A stretch of DNA of 64,000 nucleotides from Haemonchus contortus (Eukaryota > Nematoda > Chromadorea > Rhabditida > Trichostrongylidae), in assembly GCA_000469685.2 (NCBI GenBank), contig LS997566.1, forward strand, positions 33,742,303-33,806,302, given 5' to 3'. Position 1 is the first letter of the stretch, and every line of letters starts with the position of its first letter. A model generated the notes under the pieces. The model did no database searches, was not told where the DNA came from, and saw only the letters and a program-made list of their open reading frames with translations. The translations under genes and the position numbers were made by a program. Below, in pieces: positions 37,101-49,100 of this stretch.

Positions 37101-40100
37101 CTTTATCAAAACTCTAGAGTGGTTTTGGACGAAAATGCGGGCGCGCAGAGGCGGAGGGGCGTGCTTCACCATGTGCAGCACGCGGTACGCAATGGGTTAA
37201 GCAAATAAACCGGGGATCTAATTTCAAACTTGGCTCGTCCAGATCAACCAAGCCTTATGTCCGTTCGTGATAGGTTCACTGGTACCAGACTCATCCGGGA
37301 AAATAATGGCATTATACATAGTTTCAAGGGTTTCGCAAGTCATTGTAGAAGCCATACGTGCATTCAAACCGCAACTAGGGCTTAGCATAGGAGTCAAATG
37401 CAGTGGCCATCTCAGAAAGGGGGTTGTTCAGGGCCATATAAATATGCTCTTCATCCTCTATTTGCAGGCTTTCGCCGGTGAGCCGACGTCCATTCGAACA
37501 TTGATAGTTCTGCTCTATGGTGATCGCTATGGATACAGGTACCCTTAAAGATCACTAAAAATATTAAATTCCGTTTGGATGCCTTTACTTATTGAGGAGA
37601 AAAAAATTGCTCTGATCGTGAAAGATGAAATCTATGAGGGATAAGCTTTGTATTGTTATTTGCATAGCTTATCGTGGAACAGGTAGGTTTATAGTTGACG
37701 TAGGCTCTCTAGCAATCATTACCGCTTTCGGAAATGTTGTGTGTCAAATAAGTTTCCCTATTGCCGAATTGAAAAGCCTGTAGTGGTCCTGTATTACAGA
37801 CGAACTGGGTATTTCCTCTTGATTGCATTCACCCGAGCATCTTCATTACCGTTCCTTCACGTATCCGATTTCTAACTTTTCGATCTGGTTTAGCTGCGTT
37901 AACAACATTATGGTCGCAATCCCATAATGTTGTTAACGTTTCGCTGCCCTGTAACGGTTTTTTAAACTACTTATATTAGCCTCAGAATTTTCGGACAGTT
38001 CGGACTTTGAGATTGATCAAAGCTCTTTATCCTTCCAAAAAAATGTTAACGTGGAACTGGGAGCACGACATTTTTCGGAACATTGTTGTTAGGCTGCTTC
38101 GATTTTCTCTTTTCAAGCTGTCTGGCAATATGACAGCAATTCACAAAAAAAACTGTTGTTGACAACTGCCGGTAACTCATATTTCCTGTCACCACAAAAG
38201 CTCTTTCTTAGCGATAGCGATTTGACTATTTTCCAGGTTGCTGTCAACATGGCGTATACTTATCCACTCCTTACAACGCATCGATCTTCATAGTACTATG
38301 GGCCAATCGATTAAGGTGCCAGTAACATTGAAAAGGTGCGAGAATTAAAACCAGGTTCTAACAAATTCGGTAGGAAAGCCATGTGTGTGTCCTGTGAGCG
38401 TTGCCAAAGAAGATGTGCAGTTTATCGCACAGTGTAGCACTGCTTTACGCTTTGTGCATGTGGGTCGCGGGCGGTCGCGATGCGGCTTGTTCATAAGGCG
38501 TTTTCGTTTCAAGTGTAGACACGGCAAGCGGGAATCAGTCTTCATTCCGCCCGTATATGTATGTACTTGTTAGTAAAATGGCAGCATTTCTATAGCAGTA
38601 TGAAATGAGAATGATAGAAGACGACATTACAGTTAGGGATATATGTGAAAGCGGCGATAAAAGCGTTATCGCTGGTACCTGCATTCCAACGATTATGGCA
38701 ATTCATTCAAAGCTATTGACAATTTACAAAAGATACGCCATAATTGTTGGTAATCAATGAATCAATCGGCAGATGATTCAGTGAGCATGAGCAAAACGGG
38801 TCGATCAGTAGCCGACTATTTAGTGGTTATGTGGACCAGCTAGCAAAATAGGAGCGTGTCTTCCTATCGAAGGTTGTCGGTAGGTAGATATCCTTCGTGG
38901 TAGAGTACAGCTCTCGCCAGTCCTTGAAACGTCTATCCCAATACGATGGAGTTAGCCAGTAGGTATCAAGCGTTCGGTATGGTATGAGGCCTGAATTTCA
39001 ATGTACAGAAAAAAGTAGTTAAGCTTGGGTAGTTTTTAAACTCTAAAGATTGATTTTTCATAGTTTTAACTGCATAAATTTGACAGATAAAATGGAAATT
39101 TTTGTTTGATTTTGAAAAAGATTTTTTCATCAAAGTCTTCTTTTATTTTTCCTTTACCCGCTAGACCTACAGAAACAATCAACGAAATGCGAGATTCCCA
39201 ACATAGTGCAGATCTCTCTCCTATAGCACTTGGGGGAAGGATGACCTCTGATAACAAAAGAACTCATATGCTCCTCTGCACAAAGCTGTAGGTGGTGCTA
39301 ATTCTCCCTTTCAAAGTGAAAAGATACGGGTACGACTGACTGCTGTTATTAACTATGACACTACGGGTGTGATATCTTCTCCCCGAACGACGTGCCGCGT
39401 TCGCCGCACCCGATCGCGCGCAGTCGCGCTCTGTGGAGGGGAAAACTGGATTTGCTGTGAAAGGGCGGGCGCGTATATTCGGAGAGAAAACTCGTCACCC
39501 AGACCCCACCATGATCAGTTCACATTCATTAAGGCTACAAACATGCCCGTCCAGCATTGGCAAGCGAGTAAATGAGGATAAGAACATGGGGTCTTTGCTC
39601 ACGAATTCCGAAATCTCAAGAACGATATGCTTCATTATTATTCGTTTTTCTACGCTCTACTTCTAATTCCAATCGAAATGTTACTTGGATGCGTTCAGTT
39701 CAAACTTTTGTGAAGCCTAAATTTTCTCACAGACCACAGTGGGTAACATGAATTGATTCGTTCGGGAGTCGGTGGAGTGAAGACAAAATCGGAGAAAACT
39801 CCCATTTTCGAATTGGAGAAGAAAGAACCTTCTAGAATGGTGACATGAAAAAATCGATTTCTCGCTGTCCTACACGAAAACTACAAACCCGTTCGATTGA
39901 GGGTAGAAAAGTAACATTGCGATTGGAATTGGCTAAGTGACTATGCTGCTATATGGAAAATTGTGATTGACACACCTTTTCTTGCTTATTTAGTGTACAG
40001 GTAGAGCGGAGAAAACGGATTAGTAGTACCATAGATATCGACCTAAACAAATCAAAAATCATCGTGTAGCTTTTGCGATGATCACTGTCGGCAAACTAGT

Positions 40101-43100
40101 GAACTCAACGCAAAGGCAGGCACGGTAAGGAGCTGAGTTTGAATTTCTGATCAAATTTTCCATTTTGTTCTTATTATCATTGTATTCTTCCTTAAATCCA
40201 TTATTCCCAAGTACGAAAAAATTTCCAGTTTTTGTTTGTCAGAATGTTCAACTAAGCTTACGATACCTGCCTTATACATGCTCAACCCACGCCCAAGAGA
40301 TGTCGAAAGCGAGTCCAGTAAGTAGGATCTGAAATCAACAAGTTCTGTTTGATTTCGGAAAGAAAACTATCCTTTATCATAAAAAAATACTAGGAGGCTA
40401 TGTGTAACACCCACAGCAGACGATAGTTAGCTCTAATTCGAGTGTGATCACGCCCGGGTCGGGTCTCCCCCAGGTTTATGTAAAGTCACGCAGAATAGTA
40501 TAGTTTCTGGGATCGAAACGCATTTAGTGGATTACCCCCAAGTTGCGATTTTGAGAGTAGACGACGCGCACGGCTGCAAAGCGGCTGCCTCATCAACGAT
40601 GTGACGTTCCCGTTGGGACCATCATGGCTAAATTTTCGAATTGCTCCATCATTAGAAGGCACAATTCACGGTAATGATTTATCCAGCTTGTGTGAAATAA
40701 TGGAGATCATGGTGTTGAATAGTGCAAAAATCACGAAAAAGGCCCGAAAATCGGCAGTGTAGTGGGGAGGGGGGTTGTACCAGATTATGTGTCTGTAATC
40801 GTCTGGGTGTCTCCCATGTAAGCATACTATTCATCGACGTCCTAACGTTTCATTGTGAATGGTGCAGCTTAACAAGGCTGTCATAAGACGGCCATCTTTG
40901 GGCATGTACGTCGGACAAGCCAATTTTTGGGTGGTGAATCCTCAGGTTATATTTCGACCCGACTATGTCCCATGTGCCATCGTTGACGACGGCAGGTTCA
41001 TCATAGGAGTAAACTTAGAAATCGTTTTTATCGTGAACTGAGCCTTTATAGCAAGGATGGATTAGGGAAGCCAAGGGATGAAATGAATATCAGCTATATA
41101 CAATATATAGCCTCTCCCAAGGTTTGGAGAACAATTCTACCGTGACGAGGCCTCATTCATCCAGAGTGATGTACCGTGCACTACATTTACTGCTCTAAAA
41201 TCACTATGAATCACACACGTACGTATGGCGGATCGTCGAGCGATACCTGTAGGGGGTGTAGGTGTCGTAGAGATATCTGTAGTAGGCAGAATTCCAATAG
41301 CGGCGGTAGTAGTACGGATAGTCGTAGTCATACCTTAATCACGTAATTATTCTTAGGAGGTAGGGGTAATTTTACAACTCTGATGTTAGTTCGAAGCCTA
41401 GGTCTCATAAAGACTCTCAGACTTGTAAGTTTCATAAGGTGTAGTGAAGGAAAGACTGGGAAGGTCTACAAACTGAAAACGATGAGTGAGTGGAGCCTGA
41501 GGTCCACTCCATTTGATGCAAGAAACCTTTTGAGTTGTTACTCGTGTTTGCATCTTGTGAGGGCCTTCGTAATTTGAGTTGAAGTGTGAATCCTCATAAA
41601 TTTCTTCGATCTCAATAATTTCAGACAATTGTTTTGACTAGTATGACTGTTGCTCCAGCACTACCATCACCGAACTTATTTGCCGTACTGCTTCGCCCAG
41701 GAGTGGTATCAGTAAACCTCATTTTTCTGGGAGGATGTTCGATTTGATAGCAGATTTACTGCGCTGAGTACTCCTAATACAGGAGTGAAGTCCTTTCAAC
41801 TTAAACTTCAACTTCAACTTCAACTTCTCCACCATCTATTATCTGCGTTGCTGCCTCAAATGTGACCCTCGGGCAGTAGGTATCCGGCTCGTACTAGGAA
41901 TTTCATTTCGAGGCTAAAAATCATGCACACGAAGGCAGCGTTACTGCCGCCGAAGGTCGTCAGTAATGTTACTGAAGATTCGAGAATTTTAAGAATTCGA
42001 GATGAAAAGTGATCTGATTGTCGCTAGAAGCCATGAACAGATGAATGATCAGTTAGTGGATATCCATTTCTAGCTACAGCGGATCAGATAAGCACATGAA
42101 TAGTTAAGGTAGTCATGCTGCACAGAAACTACTTCGAAGGAGACAGAAGTAGGCTGTGAAAAAGGGAAGAAGACAACTCCTAGGACGATCTTCTATGCCT
42201 CTACGCACACCAAACTTACCAGTAACTCTTGTAACGGGTCCAATAACTTGTGTAGGGGTTCCAGTAGTAAGGATTAGGTAGATAATCACTGTAACGCCAG
42301 ATTGATTTTCAAAGACCCGATTAAAAATTTTTTATTTTTAGACATAACCTCAAAAAAAAAACTGGCTAAAATCCTTCAAAAACCCATTTAGAACATTGAT
42401 GGATTCATCCACCTTTACATACCTGTAATAATATCGTCTGAGTGGACTGTAGGTACTGTAGTAGAGTGGTGAAAAGTAGTAGTAGCGATCGTACCAGTAG
42501 TCATCGTACTGAATTATTTTAGATTAGTTCCTTGAGGTTCAATTCGGAGCGGAATCTATCTATCAGTAGAGGCTGCAATCTTTCAACTAGAGTCGGTGAA
42601 GTTGTATGAAAGGATAGTTCCTAGCGTTCATCGATCCCGTTATTAAATGCGCACCGCATTCGACTCCCTTACACAATTGCAATGACGTTTTGATGCAATG
42701 CAATGCGTATCCGCCTACACAACGAAGTGCGGTGACCTGTCAATGTACAAGTCAGTGCTTTTATACTACCGGAAGAGTTTGGCACCACTTAACTGAGCCC
42801 GGAGAAATGAAAGGCTCGCTTGACCTAGAGAGGGACCAATCCGATTTTTGGTTCCCGCCCCATGCGTGTGCAACAGTGCATCACTTGCTACTACATCACC
42901 TCCTCCCGTGAAGTTGGATTGTACGTCAGACTGGTTCATTCCTACAATCTCGAAAATCCAGAAAAATGCAGGTTGTAGGAAGCGACTGCGGTGGTTTCGT
43001 AGCAGGACATGATATCCAGATATAAGAGCAATCGGGAAGGGGAGGTGCTGATCTTAACACTACATCACGAAATGGTTCAGTTTGAGAAGGTTTCGGAGGC

Positions 43101-46100
43101 CGTAAGATGCTGACACGGAAAACAGGAGCTGTTAAGAGCATTTCCAAGATTGTGTAGCAGCACACGAGGGTTTGGAGAGTTTGTGAACCGCAAGGGATAA
43201 AGTTTAAAGATTTGGAAAAATCAGGAGGGATTTTCAGAAAAGCCAAACAATGAGTGTTACACCTTCTGTCGTATTGTAATGCAGGTGCCTCAATGTAAAC
43301 AGACCAACAGTAGGTTGGGGAGGATTATAATTGTGCTAAGTTATCACGCCACACTTCAATAAGCCCATTTGTTGTAGCAATTAGTCACTACAACATCAAT
43401 GGGATCCAGATGTGCAGAAGAGATCCCAGGCTTTCGATCGAATCTTACAATTCCCTTCACGGCCGGGTTCCACTGCGACTGCAGGCGTGTAGTGCTAGAT
43501 GTTTATTCTAGGGGTCTTTATTCTTTGATCGAGTAGATGAGTTATCACTCTACAGATGTACTCTGCTGTGTTGGAATAGGCCTGTATAAGTATGGGCCTA
43601 TGACACGGCCTTAATCGCTGTCAAGTACTACGCAAAACTCTATTGTTTGTCAAAGAGCATAGCAGAGCATAAATTTCTTCCATTGTGCACCAACTACATC
43701 GATTTTTTGGTCACACTAATCTTTTCCGGTTGGCGGTACTTCTCCCCAAATTCCCACGGTTAGCGGCAGCGGTTCCGCGGCGGTTACGCTATTCTATGCT
43801 CCCACTGGGAATTCAAACATCACCCTTCAGTCAAAGCGCGCGATCGAGTGCGGCTAACGCGACGCGAATTCCGGGAAGAAGGACCCGCACGTTTTCTCTC
43901 GACGACAAGCGAAGCAAGATGCTTTTGCCGTTCTCTCATGGGCTTCTGATCATTCAAAAGTAACTCGGCTTTCGAAATGCCATTTTATAAACGTACCAAG
44001 TCCCAATCGCGACGCCACTTGTATGGTACAGTCTGATAAACTGTATGCCACTGTGGCTTGTACCTGTCGCTATAGCGATAGTAGCCGGCAAGGTCAGAAA
44101 CCGATCGACTGCGAGTCACCTGAAAAAGATGAATATTGATTACCTCCTTATGTCATACACAAACTTATAACGTTTGAACTTCACAGATCAGAGTGTAATG
44201 TTGGCATATGCGAGATTTTTTATTGAGAAAAACCGCTTTTTCTTTCTACAGAACATCTCTAACATTGATTGATCGATCCCAATCTACTTCAATCATCCTG
44301 AGGTGGAAAACTGTCCCCTTCATCCCCAGACAATTTTTCAGGTCAGGTTCTGGCTGATAGCAGAGCTTGTCAATCAATTTTAACTATGTTTTACCTTTCC
44401 AGCCTTTTTTCGTCTGCAATTCCTCAGCTGTCTAAATTTTTGGGCTCTCATCGCATTCCTTTCCCCGGAGGCTGGTTTTCTGTTGTAATATGCTAAGCCA
44501 TGTGGTATACATTGTCAGGCAACGTTTGTGTATTTCCGTGATTGTGGGTGTTGATGTGTTCCATGAACCAGTAAGTGGGTAATGCTGAGAAACTGAGGCT
44601 GTGTTGGCGTGGGTGTCACGACGAAAACACACATTCATTGTAACACAGCACATTCGATGAAGAGCATGTGTGGAGGCGCAAGGAGAGATGTGGCGGAGGC
44701 CCTGAAGTAGCAAAAAATATCCGCAGTCATTAGGCTGCCCTCTGATCACCTGCAGGAGGTAAGGGAGAGACTGACGGGTGATACTTAATGTTCAAGGCGA
44801 TGTTAAGAAGGCAATGCCGAGATGAAACACCTTAAAAGAAAATCGAAGTTCTCTTGGAAATGTTTAGCCGTCCTGTTTAGCTCAGGGGCGAAACTGCTCA
44901 GTCATTAAATGCTCCTCACGATGAAAAAGCGCTCTCATGAGGGATCGGAGATCAGTCAAAAAACTTGAGCTGATGCTCTTCGGCAGCTGTTCTTTGATCG
45001 CTTGGCTTCGTATCGAAGCAGCATACATCTCCCACCTCGTTCTTCTCGTGGCTGGCACGCAAGTCTCGTTAGAACTATGTAGGAGGGGATATTGCTTCTG
45101 TCTCACAGACGTTGCTCGTCTGGCTAGAAACCGATCCTTCTTCATTGTCTCTGCCTTATTTGGCGTTGAGAAGTCCACTCTGAGGGATGCGCCATCCCAT
45201 TCGACTTCCATTCAAATCTTGATAATACATATGTGGCCTATACAATGAGTTGCGGTGGCTGTCGATGTACAGGTCAGTGCTTATATCATCCCGCATCCCC
45301 AAAGTGTATGGTACTAATAATCCAATCCCGAAGTGATGGAAGGCTTGGTTGGCCTAGGTGGATGGCAATCCTGGAATCAAGCCAGTGCGCCACAACCAGT
45401 ATGATAGAGCGCCACTTGCCCGTATGCCACCTCGCCCATAACCAACCGTCACACTCTAAAAACCTTGCAAACGTGAAGGAGCAAGCCAATATTGCCGAGT
45501 TCGAGTGAAAACGGAGGTTCGCCTTAGAAGATATTATGAAAAAGGGTGGGATAGTGAGTGCCCACGGTTTGGGTACGCTCTTTCTCGCCTCTCTTGCTTT
45601 TTTCTCGTCATTGGCACGAAACCTAAGCCTATACCCGGTTCATCAGGAAATGTAGGTGGAGGTCTGTCTTGCGAAATCAGCATTCAGGGTGTTACGAGGT
45701 CATAATATCGCCATTTCTGTTTCGCTGATCCTTACTGCTAAACCACTCAGAGGTTCAGAGTGTAATTTATTGCTTTCATCTGTCTATGGATTGTTTCTGT
45801 TCATTTTTCCTGAACGTCGATGTTTTTATGGCTAATCCAGTTGTGGCCATCCTGAACATGTGGTGGCTCGATGATAAGTCTATGGGTATCATTTTCGTTG
45901 CTGCAATAGCGTAGCTGATGTTACCCTCTGTAAACTTTGGCTGAGCTTCAAAAGCACAAACTAAAAGAGGACTACAGTATTGTATAGAAAAAGTAAAATA
46001 TAGATCAGAAAAAAAGACAAAGAGACTGACCAAAAGTGTGGGACTTCTCTCCACTGAACGTGATCGTGGTATGATGGCGCTCCTTGCGCGAACCAGTGCA

Positions 46101-49100
46101 TAATCAGTCATACTAAAAGTAAACTTTTTCATCTGTTTTAAGTAATAATTTGAAATCCATTTCTTCGATAAAAAAAGAAACAGATGTGTGTTCGACACTA
46201 ATCGATGCTCACTTTGAAAGTCGCCATACCAACGGTTCCGCAGTAAACGTGAAAAAATTTGTGAGTTTGATTTGAGATTTGAACCGCATACCATACGATT
46301 TCGAAAAAAGACATGCGGCTTTTCAATTGAGTGCGTCTTTGAGAAGTGGAAATCAATTATTCATAGATTGAGCTATATGATGTTCTGTTTGCTTTCATTT
46401 GAATAAAAAGTCTTTGACGTGAATGATCAAAGGGCCTACGTAGATTGGGCTGGTGACAAAAGTCCTGGGCCAAAGTTCTGATGTAACTTTACAGAAGGTT
46501 CATAGAGGGCACAGCTGGTAGGATTTCTACCTTGGGCCTTCATTAATAGTTAATAGTTCATGTGCTTCAGGCCTAGCATCGACAATTATCTGGTCTGTAA
46601 TGGAACACAGACACTTATCTGTTCTTCACAGCTTCCCACAGCGTTTGGGATTTGACTAGAGAAGTAATAGAAGTTAGTGGAGCTGGAGTTTTTGAGGGTC
46701 GCAGTTGGGAAGTGTGACTATCTAGGTGCCTCGGTAATCTGAGATGACTGAAAATCTATCGAGATTAACTAGAGTTTGCACTCATCTTCTTTATGGAAGA
46801 CCATGAATCCAAGTGCTCCCTGGAAAATTCAGTAATCTGGGGATCACTGAGGGTACTTCCTCTCTAGTAAATGATAACTTTTCGGGAACACGGATCACAG
46901 TGACTATAGGCGCCCGTACGACATTGTAGCGTTTCTCCTATTCTTCGATAAATCAACAACCTCAGTCATTTTCGAAATAAGATTCTACCAAACAAAATGA
47001 AACACAGCTGTACAATTTTAGAAGGGTATTTCAGACAGGAGAGCAGATGCGATGAGTTTTCGGTGTTTCTAACAGTTGTGATCGGAGCGCATAGAGTCAT
47101 TTAGGGAATTGTTTCCGCCTGGTAAGGTCTATACCAAAAACGCATTATGGTGGAATTGAACTTCTCTTCCCCTTCTAACACACTCGCCAAGCCAAGAGAA
47201 AAAAAAAGTTCATGCAGAGTAAAGATAAGAGAAGAAAGCCTCGAACTATAATTTGATAGAAAGGTTTATCAATAAATTGGTGGATTTTGCCGTGCTTATG
47301 TATTAAGTATGCGCAGAACATCAGAAGATTGAAGCATTCTTCCGGAAAAATTTGCGAGTGCTATGAAGCTATATGAAACTATTATCATGTTGGTAGATAA
47401 GGATCTGATAAAGCATTACCTCATGTGATGCTCGTCGACGACTTGCCGATGCCGATGCCAACAGCAGTGAGAGAAGGGGGCAGAGTGGGCGGGCTGTCAG
47501 CCGACGGCAGCAACTGACAAACGTGATATCAAAAATAAGGCATTTTTCGTGAGAATCGACCCCGATCACATCGGCAGCGAAGAAGATCTAGCAATTGTTG
47601 GGAAGATTCGATGTGCAATAGGTTTTTAGGTGATGAGATGATCGCTCTGATCAGTGATCTTTTCTGAAGAAATCTCTCACCCAAGTCAATTCAGGAAAGT
47701 TCTGATGTCGAAGATTGGGGCAAATACAAATGGGTCACTGTATAGGGTCAATGTTATTCGAGCAGAGGTCTGTGAACAAGGTTGATGAGAATGGAAAAGC
47801 GAAATCTCTGGGGGGCACAATCTCCTCTTGTTACTTGTCTGATAATGTATCGACAAAATCGATAAAAATTGGTTCGGAAAGGGCAGTGTGAAGGTCTCTT
47901 TAGGACCTTCACTACATGCATAGACTGAGATCTTTCTTAATTCTAATCTGTTGCTTTTGTTATACCTCCGAACAGTACCTTCTGCTTCATGAGTGGGATT
48001 CGAATGTCCGAAATGTATTTGCATAGATTTCCACCATCCTCTGCCACACTTCTTCTGAATGTGGAGTATGAGAGGGGAGGGGGGAGCAGGGAGGGAATGG
48101 GGAAGGGTCTCCCAACACTTCTTTATAAATTTGGAAAATTTACATTCTTTCATATATTTGTATCAATTAAAAATTACTAAGTGGTTCGAAATCTTTGCTC
48201 CGAAAATCCTAATCTCCAGTTGCCATGCGATGCCATGTGGCGCCTTAACGCTCTCCATCGTGCCTCCATCCACCATCAAGAACAGCTGACGAAAAACATT
48301 CCTTAGATGTCAGCTGTTTTCTTGTTTTCTTTAGGCTCACGTTAGGCTTGATGAGCACTGTGTGCGAACCAGATCCGATCAACAGATGTGTATTGTTGAG
48401 CAGCATCGGTTATATTTGTCTAGATCTGCTACACCTACAATTAGACTTTTAGCCCTTTGTTTCCTAACTGTTTAAATTGTTTTGGGTTTGCCCCCACGCA
48501 GTTGACTCCCAATCAGGTACGCAAGAGCGTTTGGTTGGGAGTATTCAGCCTTACGGGTAACTAAGTAGAGATAGTTCATATTAATTTTTTAAGTTTCGGA
48601 AGGGTCTGATGCCTTCTTCTGCTCTCGAGCTTCGATTGTTCAGTTGGAATGGCCGATATGTGATTGTCCCTATACCGTGGGTGTGGCAGCAGCTTTTCTT
48701 AACACGTCACACTTCAGTAATATTTACAGCAAGGAGAAATTTCACTCACGTTTTGAAGTTAAAGATGAAACGGATCCAGTGGAGGAGGGGGGGGGGGGTA
48801 GCAGAGAGGCTATATGTCCACTACGTGGCCCTATGCAGGTCTTGATATCCGCAATCTAATTAGCGAGCTAACTGAGCATATTTATATGAAAAGAGGTGTT
48901 AAAATTGTTTATCGTTGGACGATTTATATTCCAAAATGAAGGCGGATCAGTACATAGCGTTGTATCGTTTTACTCATTATGCGCAATAGCTAGATAAATA
49001 AATAAATAAATAAATAAATACATAAATAAATTAGTAAGTGTATAGAAAGTTATAAAAGACTTATCTTCAAAAACTTTCTGCTTGAAACGATTCCTGAAAG

